NCBI GenBank assembly: GCA_965153355.1
Contig: OZ231127.1
Coordinates: 40,858,001-40,922,000 of the forward strand
DNA from: Flaccisagitta enflata
Lineage: Eukaryota > Chaetognatha > Sagittoidea > Aphragmophora
Reading direction: 5' to 3'
DNA length: 64,000 nucleotides
Each line of letters begins with the position of its first letter. Position 1 is the first letter of the stretch. Positions 48,953-62,379 of the stretch are shown here, piece after piece. The notes below the pieces were generated by a model that was not told where the DNA came from, searched no databases, and was given only the letters and a program-made list of their open reading frames with translations. The position numbers were made by a program, and so were the translations under genes.

Positions 48953-49454
48953 TTTGTTATGTTTCTTATTGTTATTGCCGTTCTCGTGGATGTTGTTTTT
49001 GTTGTATCTCTGCTTTATGGCCTACATCATCATTAACATAGAACTAATAGATTTCAATGATCTCCTAGCAGCATAATGACAGTAACTGACCTTGCTGATC
49101 TGAGATGCGAGCTGCAATGACATGATACTTATTTCAGTTGGCGATTACCTTGTGCCATCCACTACTGACTGTGATTGACCTTGAACTCATTTCATCTAAT
49201 GATAAACTTGAAGTGTAACGAGTAACGACTGTATTGCAATGACAGATCATGTCAGTTGACAAATACCTTGCAGCATCATGGCACTGACTGTGACTTTTTG
49301 CCATGTTAACTCATTCCCTTTGACGGTGGCGCCTCCTTTCTCCTCTTCTCTTTGAGCCCATAAAATGCTTCCTTCTCTTTCCAATCGCGTCTCTCAAACG
49401 CTTCCAAAAAAGGTAGAGCAGGCGAAGACAGGCAAAAAGACTCTCGCCTAATCT

Positions 49455-49500
49455 TTTTTTAGTCGCCCGCACGAGACTCAAGTGAAGACTCAGTGCCGAT
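49455..49500 (-). mobile_element. Family C end, truncated
   Basis: TTTTTTT plus AGTCGCCCGCACGAGACT (49461-49478); no GTCC tract remains. Confidence 0.5.
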
Positions 49501-49567
49501 TAGTCAGTCCGACTAAGCATTGTAAACATTTTCGTTCAACCGCTTTTGTAATCAGCTATCTGTATTC

Positions 49568-49892
49568 TTTTTAATTGCAGACACGCAATTCTATAAGGGA
49601 CTTTTTCCGTCCGTTCGTCCGTCTGTCGGTCCATCCGTCCATCCGTCTGTCTGTGTTCATAGAGCCAAAAAGTGTTAAAACAAGCCATTTTGATGCTGCG
49701 CTTATTACTGTTTGTGTGTGTGAGTGAGCATGGGGTGGGGGAGCGTATGGTCCTTATGGATGGGGATTGTATGTCCCTGCCCTCCCATCAGCAACAATAT
49801 TGCGGCATGTTTATGACTTCTTTATTTTTTGCCCAATGTTATGGGTGGACAAACGGATGCACCGACAGACGTGGTTTGTTACAAAATCACGT
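49568..49892. mobile_element. Hairpin-tailed elements, subfamily F, opposed ends
   Basis: Left: TTTTT plus the perfect hairpin AATTGCAGACACGCAATT (49573-49590), CTATAAGGGACTTTTTCCGT and GTCC units, CCCTGCCCTCCCATCAGC. Right, in the other orientation: GACAGACGTGGTTTGTTACA, then ATCACGTGCACGTGACTGAG. The stem sequences differ completely from family C yet pair fully. Confidence 0.65.
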
Positions 49893-51329
49893 GCACGTGA
49901 CTGAGAGAAACGCGGCTTCAAATCAAATCACCAAAAAGTTACGCCTGGCTTGATGAGAAAAATTGGGTGTCTTTCTCAATGGTCAGAGTGGCCAGAGATA
50001 GCTTGATTGATGATCAAGGTCTTAAGAAAGAAAAAAAAGGTGGTCACAGCGAGTGAAAAACTGAAAGGCATCAAACCAGAACAAAGGAGAAAGGATAAAA
50101 TGAGGCCTAAAAGGAGGAAAAGATTATGACATCTCATGACGGCCAAATGGTTAAAAAAATCCATCATAGGGCCAGGTTAAAGCACATGTTTATAGGACTT
50201 TGTCCGTCTGTCCATCTATCTGTCCATCTGTCCGTCGCTCGGTTGGTCAAATAATCGTTTGACGATCCATCCGGCGCACCTACTCGGCCTTAGCCTTGTT
50301 GAATCTGTACATGCCCAAAAGCGGCCTTCATCTAACAAAAAGAAAAAAGGTCGACCTCTGCATAACAACGAAGGCCGCATCCATTTACCCCCCCTGGCCT
50401 TGATGTTCATTAAATTGGCGATGAAAGGATGAAAAATGAGAACATCAACGCATGACCGGTCTTTGATGTGAGCATGTAATCGATGGTCACCACTTCCCGT
50501 GGTCAATGATGTGGTTTACTTATAAAACGATCGGTTTTGTTATAAACCAAATGGGATGATAAAGAAACTGACGAATGGAATCAATCAACAAACGATAAAA
50601 AGAAAACGCAATTTCTCGCTAGAATGAGAGCGGTAAATCTCGAGACTTTGCAAGTCGTTTTCTTGAAATGTAAATCTTTTGCCATGTAAATTCTTTTCCC
50701 CTTTTCAGTCTTAGTCACTCCACTTCTGCCTTTCTCTTTTAGGAGCATCAATCTCTCATGTCCACATGAACCAACTCATCTACCCTCCCACCTCACCCCT
50801 TTAGTCTCATGAATCCACTTGGTAACCAATCCACCGCCTCATATTGCACATTCTATCCTCCGACCTCCTCATCCAATTACTTGCCAGCCCTCTAACATTA
50901 CTCGTGATTCCCTTTGCCATGAATCCACCTGAATGGTATATACACCTGCGTCTCAATAGTATCTCGTTCCGCATTACACCTGTTTCGGAGCAACAACAAT
51001 ATAACACAACCCTCGAAAATCCTTATGAACCAATAGTCTGCTTGACATCTACCCACCTCAAAGTGCCCTTTTGTCAACGCTTCTGGATCCCTCTGAATAT
51101 TCCACTGGTCAACTAACCCCCTTCAACAATGATAGCTCACACTCTTCACATTTTTACTGACCGCCTTACATACCTTTAGACTCTGCTTGTTCTTTCTTTC
51201 GTTAAAATCTCGTTCATCTCAATAAGGTCTCCTTACTTCCTTAAACTTCCTCTACACGTACGAACCCAACACTGGAGGCACAGTGGGCTTTTTTAGGCGA
51301 ACCTTTCTCAAAACCTCAGGTAGCTTCTA
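49893..51329. other. No supported gene
   Basis: A (GTCC/ATCT) stretch at 50192-50245 preceded by TTTATAGGACTTTGTCC is another decayed hairpin-tailed element. 50700-51300 is CT-rich unique sequence; a 90-codon frame there has no recognised motif. Confidence 0.35.
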
Positions 51330-52250
51330 ACCTAATTTTTCTTGCACAGTTCAACCCTGTGAGTGTACTAGATGCCCTAACAAGCAAAAATATCCAGCTT
51401 TAAGGGCCCCAGGGGCCCCAAAGGGCCCCAAAAGTAGGTTTCTGAGGAATTTCAGGGTTTTTTGACTATTATCATGTCTTATCTTGGTTGTTTATGGTAA
51501 ATTTCAACCCTATAAAGGTGAAAGAGGCCCTAGCAAAAAAGAATTGTCGGTGGTGAGGGCCCTTGAGGCCCCTAGGGACCTTAAAAATAGGTTTTTGAAG
51601 CTTTTTTCTGTTTTTTTTTGCATATAATTATAATTTTTTTGTTGTGTACTTAAAATTATATCTCTGTTAATGTGAAAGAGGTTCTAGCAAGCTAAATTTT
51701 TTGGTGTTATGGGCCCTAGGGGCCCCTAGAGACCATAGAAGTAGGTTTTTTAGGCTATTTTTAGGGTTTAGTGCTTAAATCATAGGTTTTTTTAGTGTTT
51801 ACTGTAAATTCAAGCCTTGTTTATGTGATAGTGGTTCTGGCAAGAAAAATTATTGGGTGTTATGGGCCCCAGGGGCCCCTAGAAACCATAAAAGTTGTTT
51901 TTTTAGGGTATTTTTGAGGTTTTTGCTCATAATTATAGGTTTTTTGTTAAGTAATGTAAATTCTATCTTTGATAATGTGATAGAAGTACTAGCAAGCAAA
52001 ATTTTTGGATGTTATGGGCCCCAGGGACCTCTAGAAATCATAAAAGCAAATTTTTGAGGCTATTTTTTCAGGTTTTGTGCTTTTAATCATGGTTCTTTTT
52101 TGGTGTTTACAGTAAATTTTAACCTTGTCATCGTAATGGAGGTTCTAGCAAGCAATACTTTTAGCTGGTAAGAGCCTCAAGAGCCCCTAAGGACCCTGAA
52201 AAGAGGTATTTTAGCCAAGAGAGTATCTCTTCAAGACTACATGTGCTTTT
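51330..52250. repeat. Satellite, about 153-bp unit, six copies
   Basis: Unit anchored on GGGCCC..GGGGCCCCTAG at 51403, 51560, 51711, 51864, 52015 and 52170 (periods 157, 151, 153, 151, 155). Each unit has the GC-rich motif, a TAGGTTTTT stretch, a T-rich part, and TACTGTAAATTCAACCTTGT with GTTCTAGCAAGCAAAATTTT. Copies are about 70-80% alike by eye. Confidence 0.88.
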
Positions 52251-52394
52251 TCGTTGAATATTTATAAATTTGCACCCTATTGGTGAGATAAAAGCCTTTA
52301 AAAGCATTTTACAGCATAGTTACATAAACTTTCATAAAAAGCATCCAAAAATCTTGCCCATGATTAGTCATATATAAATATACTCGGACATCTT

Positions 52395-52905
52395 CTTGCT
52401 TCTCCTCCTCCTCCTCCTCCTCCTCCTCCTCCCTTCAACAGTTCCACAAGGTTACTTTCAAACCTATGTCCTGTGGTAAATATCATCTTTTAGAGGTACA
52501 AAGCTTGGCCAATATTATAGATTTACATGATTTGCAGCCGCCACCGCCTCCTCCTCCTCCTGCTCCTCCTCCTCCTCCTCCTCCACCTACTCCCTTCAAC
52601 AGTTCCACAAGGTTACTTTCAAACCAATCTCCTTTGGTAAATATCATCTTTAAGATGATCAAAGCTTGGCCAATATTATAGATTTACAAGATTTGCAGCT
52701 GCCCCCGCCGCGCCTCCTCCTCCTCCTCCTCCTCCTCCTCCTCCTCCTCCCTTCAACAGTTCCACAAGGTTAATTTCAAACCAATCTCATTGATAAATAC
52801 CATCTTTTTGATGATCAAAGCTTGGCCAATATTATAGATTTACAAGATTTGCAGCCGCCCCCGCCTCCTCCTCCTCCTCCTCCTCCTCCACTACAATTTC
52901 TACAA
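52395..52905. repeat. Satellite, about 159-bp unit with (CTC)n, three to four copies
   Basis: CCCTTCAACAGTTCCACAAG occurs at 52431, 52589 and 52749 (periods 158 and 160), each preceded by (CTC)n and followed by AAATATCATCTTT, AAAGCTTGGCCAATATTATA and GATTTGCAGCCGCC. Confidence 0.92.
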
Positions 52906-53941
<1,036 letters not shown>

Positions 53942-54079
53942 GGTATAGAGTGACATAAATAAAAGAGAGTGATGGCGACAAAGCTATCAGCGTTATCATA
54001 AAAAGGCATGTATACGAATTTTCTCGTGAAGAAAATCAATTCGTCACTTGGGCGACGGCGCATGCAATTGGCAAAGTAC

Positions 54080-54391
<312 letters not shown>

Positions 54392-54491
54392 ACAGACAGA
54401 CAGTTGGAAGGAGAGACAGATGCACATTACACAGACTCACCGAGGGAGAGCCCCTTTGACAAACGGACACAAAAAGTGCGAAACAGTGTCA

Positions 54492-54697
54492 TCAAGGCCG
54501 GGTACTTCTACTCAAATCGTATGCGGGTGGGCAGGGACAGTTATGAGAAAGGTTTATTAATCATTTGGGCAGGGGTAAGTGATGCAATCGTCGCCCATAA
54601 ACGGGAAAATACAAACTGTGAACGACTAATGAAATGACAGAGAGACTGATCAACAGACATAGCTGGTTATATATAGTCGCGGGCACGCGACTAAAAA
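54492..54697 (+). mobile_element. Family C hairpin-tailed element
   Basis: TCAAGGCCGGGTACTTCTAC head, TATGCGGGTGGGCAGGGACA, ATCATTTGGGCAGGGGTAAG, a weak GACA tract, then the hairpin AGTCGCGGGCACGCGACT (54675-54692) and AAAAA. Confidence 0.78.
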
Positions 54698-54857
54698 TCA
54701 AGATGGTTTTCTCTTGATCCCTCTCTGTTTGGGGACTACCCGGTTCTTGAGGAATCATTTGCTATGTTTAGAACACGGCATTGTCTTCTTTCCTCGTTTA
54801 TCTTTATCCTTCTTTGTTTCATCTGTTACTCCTTGAAGTTTCATGTCCAGTTGCTTT

Positions 54858-54915
54858 TCTTCCTGCGATCTCGCAGGTTGTGTCCGTCCGTCCGTTGGTA
54901 GGACGGTAGGTCCAT
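54858..54915 (-). mobile_element. Hairpin-tailed element end, subfamily H
   Basis: Perfect hairpin CCTGCGATCTCGCAGG (54862-54877), TTGTGTCCGTCCGTCCGTTG. The stem is unlike C, D, E or F. Confidence 0.55.
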
Positions 54916-55490
54916 GGGATAGGTTTGTAGTCAGATTTTTTTTTTTTTGAAAACAGGATCTTGCAATTTTTGAGTTTTCCTTTCATTTATACGTTAATTC
55001 ATGCGAATGTTACTGTCTTACAACTTAAGTAGACGCAACGATTAGACATTGCTTGGTCATCTTGGATTATTTGCCCTTGATACCATCGCGTTATCCATTG
55101 GAATGTCCGTATTCTTTTACAACCAACGGTCTGACGTCCATTCCGCTGATGCTTCTCTAGTCCTAAATAATGTGTCTTTAAAATTTTGATGGAGTAAATT
55201 TTGAGATTTCTATTCATCTATAAGGCCATATAAGGGTAGACCGACATGAACGAGTTGTACTGTGCATGTAGAGTCGTGTGAAAGAGAATTGAACGAAGAC
55301 ATGATTATCATATGCGGAGTTAAATTTCCTTCCTTGGAGAAGAAATTTGAAATTCGAATTTGAGTTCAAGAAGACTCGATCTAGATCTAGTTAATCGGCT
55401 TCGAATTCGTCATTGTAATTCTGTGCAAATCTGAAATTGAAAAGCGCCATTTTTTCAGTTAAACTCCTTTCCATAATGAATGAATACCAA

Positions 55491-55493
<3 letters not shown>
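54916..55493. other. No gene seen
   Basis: Unique sequence with no supported ORF. Confidence 0.3.

Positions 55494-55571
<78 letters not shown>
55494..55571. repeat. (GA)n microsatellite
   Basis: About 39 GA units. Confidence 0.96.
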
Positions 55572-55575
<4 letters not shown>

Positions 55576-55834
55576 CAGCAGTGGTGACGACATTCGAGAC
55601 AGACTGGTGCCATTAGGGAAAAGAAAACATCAAAACTTAGGTAGCACTGTGGGAATTTGAAAAAAAAAGCAAAAAAAGCAAAAGAAAAAAAAAAACTGTC
55701 AGCAGTCGCAAAAAATAATCTAAATTGAATTGTTATCAACTTTCTGTGTCATGAAATGCCAGAGAAGTCAATATTGATACGATACCTTCAAATCCATCGA
55801 GGATATCAAAAATTCTAACCTCGCTAAAACAATG

Positions 55835-55999
55835 AAACAAGTCCGGATACACGGCAAGACAGCCACGGACAGTTGTGCAGGACCAGTGATGCAAAAACCG
55901 CCCGAATTTCATAAATGTGACGGACCGACGGACCGACGGACCAACCGACTGACCTACCGACCGGCACGGCAAGGTGTAGAGTAGCGTGTCCGCGACTTA
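55835..55999 (+). mobile_element. Family C hairpin-tailed element
   Basis: AAACAAGTCCGGATACACGG head, GGACCAGTGATGCAAAAACC, GACCGACGGACCGACGG units, GGTGTAGAGTAGCGTGTCCG and CGACTTA; the stem has a mismatch. Confidence 0.72.
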
Positions 56000-56090
56000 G
56001 AACTGGGAAAAACGTTTGCTAAAGGTTGAGAATGGGCGAAATATATTGAATACAAAAACAAATTTTCTTCAAACCGATGAAAGGGTATAC

Positions 56091-56362
56091 GAGGCCGGAT
56101 AAACGCCTACCTAAGTCGCGTTCGGGTAGGAGGGAACAGTGACGAAATAAGCAAAACACATTTGGGCAGAGGCAGTAACATAAAAATCTCCTGTGAAAAA
56201 AAAAAACTAGAACAAAAAAAGAAAAAAAAAAAAGAAAAAGAAAAAAAGTAAGAAAATAGAGTGCTACTGACCAACTAACCAGCAGATGTACCAACCAATC
56301 GATGGACGGACTGACCGACCAACCGACGTGGTGGGTTATAAAGTCTTGAGCACGCGACTAAT
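56091..56362 (+). mobile_element. Family C hairpin-tailed element
   Basis: GAGGCCGGATAAACGCCTAC head, AAGTCGCGTTCGGGTAGGAG, CATTTGGGCAGAGGCAGTAA, an A-rich insertion, GGACTGACCGACCAACC units, and an end TGAGCACGCGACTAA with a decayed stem. Confidence 0.7.
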
Positions 56363-56485
56363 ACGATTCACGAATATGAAGCTCGCGATGTTTGGGAAAA
56401 AGGATATTAAAGAGGGCCTGAAGGGTAAACGGTAAAGGGTTAAATATATAAGAAGACACGTTTTAACTAATGACTAAACAGACAA

Positions 56486-56488
<3 letters not shown>

Positions 56489-56559
<71 letters not shown>
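56489..56559. repeat. (CT)n microsatellite
   Basis: About 35 CT units. Confidence 0.96.
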
Positions 56560-56562
<3 letters not shown>

Positions 56563-57160
56563 CTCAAAAGGAGAAGTCTGGAAATGCTTAAAAACATGAA
56601 ATGGAAATTACATTTGCTTTCCATTCAATTTCGTGACGTCAGACAGCTCTTACTTACAAAATTTGATATTTCTCTATTTAGTTGCGTAAATTATGGAAAC
56701 TAACTGCAATTTTGATGTTATGACAACAATTTCATTGGCAAATGTACTGGCCGGATTTCCAGACATCCATTTTCGTTTTCTGACGGATAGGCCATCGATC
56801 CGCCGATGGTGCATGGTGTCCCCTTCTTTTTTTCTTCAGAATTCATGTCCATTCGATGTTTTTTTTAAATTTTCATATAAAATAGAAGAAGAATGGCATG
56901 TGTTAGTTTTTGCAATACAGAGCAATTTTTATTTCTTTGAGAATCCAATGGCCAACAAACTACTGACAATCGGGTTAGGGGTTTAGTGACAACATCGAGT
57001 CTTTTCAGTGATATCTCCGCAAACGTGAAAAAAAGGCTAGGATGCAGAAGGGTAACTGAAGCCCAGAGTTCGACTCATTCAATTTAAGTTTCTCGTACAC
57101 AAGGACCAGTGAGAGGGCCACCCATTGTCTACTAGCTTGTACTGAAATGACAATAAACAA
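56560..57160. other. No supported gene
   Basis: A 97-codon frame (56693-56986) has balanced composition but no recognised motif. Confidence 0.3.
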
Positions 57161-57164
57161 TATA

Positions 57165-57943
57165 GCAGCCCAAAGGCAGTAAGTGGTCAGCGGTACCCGT
57201 GCCCTGCTTGAGTAGTATGTGATTTAGGTTGAGGGGGAGCAGGGCAGCGGCCCCGAAGGGGACGAAGTCCTGTAGAACACAGGGGGAATCTGTCTGTCCG
57301 TCCATCCGTCCGTCCGTCCTTCTCTCAGCCTTCCTTCTGTCTAGGAAGCCCTGTTATTCAAACTCTCATTGAATTACATGGAGAAATGACAAAAGGCAGT
57401 ATATGGACAAGGGTACCCCTGCTCTTCTTGAGAAGTTTGTAGGTTAAGTAGAGGGGGGGAGCAGGCCAGGATCTAGGTCTCTGAGGCCAGAATCTGGGTC
57501 TCAGAGGCCAGGGTTGGAGTCTCTGAGGCCAGGATTTGGGTCTCTGAGGCCAGGATTTAGGGCCTTGAGGCCAGGTCCTGGGTCCTGGAGGCCAGAATCT
57601 GGGTCACAGAGAGCAAGATCTAGATCTCTGAGGCTAGGATTAGGGTTTTAGAGGCCAGAATCTGGGTATTAGAAACCAGGATCTAGATCTTAGGGGCTAA
57701 AATGATTGAATTTTGACCAAAATTCAGGTTTTCTAGCCAGAATTTAGCCATTTTGCTTGGATTTTGCCATTTTGCTTGGATTTGGGCCATTTTGCTTGGA
57801 TTTGCACTCCAAAGAAGACAAAGCCCTGAGAATGGGGCGGGGGGGGACGGACGTACGGACGTACGGACGTACGGACGGACGGACGGACAGATTCCCCCTG
57901 TGTTCTACAGGACTTCGTCCCCTTCGGGGCCGCTGCCCAAAAA
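57165..57943 (+). mobile_element. Family A foldback element
   Basis: Leader GCAGCCCAAAGGCAGTAAGT and GGTCAGCGGTACCCGTGCCC, left arm at 57242 (GGGCAGCGGCCCCGAAGGGG), hairpin words GGACGAAGTCC and CCTGTAGAACACAGG, GTCC units. A second degenerate leader copy (57385-57460), an AGGCCAGAATCTGGGTCTCT minisatellite (57468-57690), TTGCTTGGATTTGGGCCATT units, (GGAC/GTAC)n, and the right arm ending GCTGCCCAAAAA at 57943 follow. Confidence 0.85.
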
Positions 57944-58524
57944 TCAGAACTCCACAAGTAGTTCTTATTGTGGGGCTGTCTTGGGCTTCCAATGACATCA
58001 CTTTTGGTCTGAAAAAATTGCATCTTGCTGTCCGCGCCTTAACTTGAATTTTCCTTAGCCTATGGGAAACAAAAAATTTAAAAGTGCTTAAATTTCTGTT
58101 TTGACTGCATATTTGAAATCTGCAGAAAAAACTGTTAATTGAAAGTGCTTTCCTTTTTTCAATATTCCAACTAGAAGGTGCTCAAAATAAGTGTCAAAGT
58201 TTGCAAAACTTACCTTTCTCTTTTATTTATATGTAAAATCGCCGAACTTACCTTTTTTTTATATCTTTAAGATGAATTTTGACTATGATCCCGAAGGAAT
58301 ATTGAAAAAAGGAAAGCACTTTCAATTAACAGTTTTTTCTGCAGATTTCAAATCTGCAGTCAAAACAGAGATTTAAGCACTTTGAAATTTTTGGTTTCCC
58401 ATAGGCTGAAGGAAAATTCAAGGTAAGGCGCGGACAGCAAGATGCAAATTTTTCAGACCAAAATTGATGCCATTAGAAGCCCAAGACAGCCCCACAACAA
58501 GAACTACTTGTAGAATTCTGATTT
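57940..58524. mobile_element. 585-bp palindromic element at the tail of a family A copy
   Basis: Arms of about 230 bp: AAAATCAGAACTCCACAAGT from 57940 pairs with the complement ending 58524, through TGTGGGGCTGTCTTGGGCTT, CAGCAAGATGC, TTTCTGCAGATTTCAAAT and GAAAGTGCTTTCC. The loop is about 100 bp (58180-58280). Small differences between arms show independent decay. No ORF. Confidence 0.9.
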
Positions 58525-58649
58525 TATTGCTTTTAGTCATTTAGGTACAAGCTATTGTCTACCAGGCCAAAATCCACACATTCCCGAGCGAAAAAAAGTC
58601 CGATCAAAACAAAGATACCCTATGAAACCCATCAGAAAAAGTAACGCCT

Positions 58650-58753
58650 GGTGTGTGTATGTGTGTGTGTGTCTGTGTTTGTGTTTGTGTTTGTGTTTGT
58701 GTTTGTGTTTGTGTTTGTGTTTGTGTGTGAGTGTGAGTGTGAGTGTGAGTGTG

Positions 58754-58843
<90 letters not shown>

Positions 58844-58845
58844 AG
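58650..58845. repeat. Compound (TG)n, (TTTGTG)n, (GTGA)n repeat
   Basis: Blocks of GTGTTT units, then GTGTGA units, then pure TG with two GTGC interruptions. Confidence 0.94.
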
Positions 58846-59015
58846 TGGGATTGTGTGTCGGTGTGTGGGTGTCGGTGTTGCGCGTATCTTATAAATCAGT
58901 CCCATTTACTCCAAACTAAAATGGAGAGACGGATCAAATAAACAATTTAGTTCTCAGTCAGTTTGTTGGCACGTAGGTCGTAACAAGATTAGAATGCAAC
59001 CTGGAAGGAAAACAA

Positions 59016-59308
59016 AGATGAGTCCGTCAGGAACGCATCTCTATAAGAGGGTCTGTCCATCGGTCCGTCCGTCCGTCCGTCCGTCCGTCCGTCCGTAACG
59101 CCTGTGCGAAAACCGCGTTTCTCGGCTGATTTAGGCCACGGTGAGATCCTGTTCTGAATCTAATGATCAACAAACTTGTTTTGAGAGCCTCATTCACTAT
59201 TCTGTCGCTTCATCTGTCTGTCCATCTTTATCTCCATATATGTCACATATTTAGTTAATACACGCAGAGACACAGTCCGGACGCATCGTTGCCCGGTCGG
59301 GCTGGTTT
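59016..59308 (-). mobile_element. Family D hairpin-tailed element, full length
   Basis: Hairpin AGATGAGTCCGTC/AGGAACGCATCT (59016-59040), CTATAAGAGGGTCTGTCC, eight GTCC units, AACGCCTGTGCGAAAACCGC, the body shared with 36447-36767, and the inverted head GACGCATCGTTGCCCGGTCG. Confidence 0.83.
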
Positions 59309-59376
59309 TCCACTGCTCGAGTTGCACTCATCATACGTAGCACTACGAGGCCAGGATCACCTTGTAAGGCAAAGGA

Positions 59377-59378
<2 letters not shown>

Positions 59379-59466
<88 letters not shown>
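59379..59466. repeat. (GA)n microsatellite
   Basis: About 43 GA units. Confidence 0.96.
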
Positions 59467-59470
<4 letters not shown>

Positions 59471-59839
59471 TACGGTTTGTCATTCAAAGATGTGTTTGTT
59501 ATATTTCTACAGCAACGTCGGGTATACAGCTACGTTAGTTACAATCAATTGGGTAGGGGTAGAGTGGCACTATCACTCTCATACCCTCCATCCTCGAAGT
59601 GAAATGGCGACTTCAGCCCTTTGGTTGACTGAAGGAACCCATAAATGTGCATTTTTATGGAATTCCAGGGAGCACGGGCTCTATATCTGTCAGGGGTATT
59701 ACCCCCATTTTCTTCTCGGTTTTCTAGTCTCTCAATTTGACACATTTTAGCTTCTTTCCTTTATAACATCTTGTAGAAGTGGGATTGGTTTTATTTAAAA
59801 GATAATATAGAGTAGATTTCCTTTAAATATAAACCTGGG

Positions 59840-60400
59840 ATGAGGGGCCCTAAGGGGCTTCTTGGGGGCCCTTAAGGGAACCCCAAATGTCCTAAAATGG
59901 CAGAATTGCAACAAAATCTGGTAATTTTTCCATTCAAATCTTACTTGAATTACTTGACAAACTTATTCTCAACATCTTTTGACCTATCTAGTAACTTTGT
60001 AAAAGAAAAGGGATACAGTTGGCAAAAAGGGCCCTTGGGGGTAACCAACGTATGGTCCCAAATACCCCAAAAATCATGCACATCTTAAAAATTTACAAAT
60101 TATCATTGATAAAAGACTGGGATCAAATGTATGCAATTAGATTTGAAATATGATTTGATGAAAAGGTATAACTAATTCAATGCTTGTAGTGAGGGGCCCA
60201 AAAGTCACCAGTCGGGGGCTCAAAAGTACCCAGTAGGGGGCCCTAAATGTCCAAAAACCGGAAAACTTTATACAAATTGAGAATTTTCTCAATTTTAGTA
60301 ATAACAACCACCTAAAGTTTATAATAAGAATATTATTGAGCTTCTCTGATAAATATCTTGGCCATTGCTAAGGTATTCACTTTAGCAAAAGGGGCCCAAA
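59840..60400. repeat. Degenerate tandem repeat with GGGGCCC motifs
   Basis: GAGGGGCCC or AGGGCCC motifs at about 59842, 60029, 60192 and 60389 (spacing 163-197 bp), each followed by AT-rich sequence. The style resembles the 153-bp satellite at 51.3 kb, but the units are far less alike. Confidence 0.5.
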
Positions 60401-60867
60401 GGGTACCCTAAATGCAAAGTATAGTTAAAAAATTGTGATTTGGAATCTGGGAAAGATAATGTCTTGTCTCTATCTTTAACAGTTTAGGAGCTAGAGCCCT
60501 CTGAAGTGAATGACCATTTTGCTGAAATTTACTTTTTCTATAGGAATTGCAGAAGTAATTTTGGCAATGTTTTGATTCAAACCAATGTCGTTTCTAAACC
60601 AAAAAAGATACCAGATACCAGTTACCAGGTACCAGACACCAGATACCAGATAGGTGCCACATGAATGAATGATCCAAGGGTTTTCTAATGGACTAAGATT
60701 TAAATGAGTTTGTTTATGAGTTTCAATTGCTTAATCAACCATTCGAAGCTGCGTCCAGCAATGTATGGCAAGGGACTTCAGGGACGTCACTGTCGGGCTT
60801 GAATGTTTGTCGGGCTTGAAAATGTGTTGTGAACAAATATTGTAGGAAGGGAAAAAAAAAGAAAAGA

Positions 60868-61153
<286 letters not shown>

Positions 61154-61206
61154 CAGACAGACAGACAGACAAACACAACAGAAAAACTTTATTGAATCAA
61201 ATCATA

Positions 61207-61266
61207 CGGGGGACCAACCGACTGACAGACAGACAAAGCGGGTTGAAGTCGCATAGCACACAACTG
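61207..61266 (+). mobile_element. Family C element, 5'-truncated
   Basis: GACCAACCGACTGACAGACA, AAGCGGGTTGAAGTCGCATA, GCACACAACTGAAAA; the stem is decayed. Confidence 0.55.
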
Positions 61267-61697
61267 AAAAGCCCATGTACTGACAAAAATATGAACATTT
61301 CTAATGATTTATCTAATCCTCCTAGAACCTTGAAAGGAAACAAGCTTGGAACCTATGTTTATCCTCTGAGACAAGACACAGCTAAATTGAAGTCCGAAAG
61401 GGAAGATTCAAGCAGGGTCCGACAAAATTTTTTGCCGCCTGCGAGCAAAATTTTTCTGCTGGTTCCTGCCTACAAAATTTGTGCATGATTCTTTCATTGC
61501 ATAATACTATGAAAGCCTTTTATTTTGATAAGCGCAGACTGATAAGAGAGAAAATCAAAGGCAATCTTGCCATATTTAATAAGAAGAATAAGCAGCATTT
61601 TACATGAAGATTAAAACACTACATAAGAATCTCAAGATCCTAAGATCTTCAAAAAAAAATTACTCTCAAGTACTTTTTAGTCGACTAAATTGTCCTA

Positions 61698-62135
61698 TAG
61701 TACGGTGGGAGCAATAAGGGCAATACAAAGAGGGTCTTCTATATTCTTACTGTTTGAAGAAAGAACCTAAAGCTTTAGTTTTTATGTAAGCTGATGGTCC
61801 AAGGTATTGAGTGAACATAAAATTCCACACCAAGCGACCCAAAAGAAAACTGACAATTGATTTCTAGCTATTGCATGTGGCGCGATAGCTCTGTTGGTAG
61901 AGTGCTGAACTTGGAAGGAGTTATATCTTCTCTTTAGAGTCACAAGTTCAATTCCATGGAGATGTTGCACTTTTTTTCTTTTTAGTCAAAATCTACAGCT
62001 GGAAGTATAAAACTATATTCACTCAAAGCTCTTGCCCACAAGCTTTCAGAAAAACCATAGTTCAAGCTACTTCATTAAGATGGTACAGCAGGAAATGACC
62101 CTCCATCTGAGGTTCTCATTGCTCCCATCGTACTG
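61698..62135. mobile_element. TA-flanked inverted-repeat element carrying a tRNA-like module
   Basis: Left end TAGTACGGTGGGAGCAATAA; right end the complement of CAGTACGATGGGAGCAATGA. TA at 61696-61697 and 62136-62137. The ends are short (about 20 bp). No transposase. Confidence 0.7.
61877..61977 (+). other. tRNA-like module with Pol III terminator
   Basis: A-box-like TAGCTCTGTTGGTAGAG (61886-61902), a long variable region, B-box-like AAGTTCAATTCCA (61943-61955), and a T-run at 61971-61977 that would stop Pol III. The acceptor ends do not pair well, so it is a pseudo-tRNA or SINE-like unit. Confidence 0.55.
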
Positions 62136-62379
62136 TATTTCATGCCTTTTTTTGTTTCATTCCTCTTTTTGACATTTTTTTTTCTTTTTGCTTTTTGCTA
62201 TTTTGCCCTTGTTTTCCTCTTTTCCTTTCTTATCTCTTCCATCTCCTGCCTACAAACTGGCTAGCTGCCTTGAAGCAATGCTCCCGTGCTCCCGCACTTT
62301 GTCTTACCCTGGATTCAAGAGCTGATAGGCACGACGCAGAAAGTAGGGATTTATGGTAACCCATTTTATGCAGAAAAGC

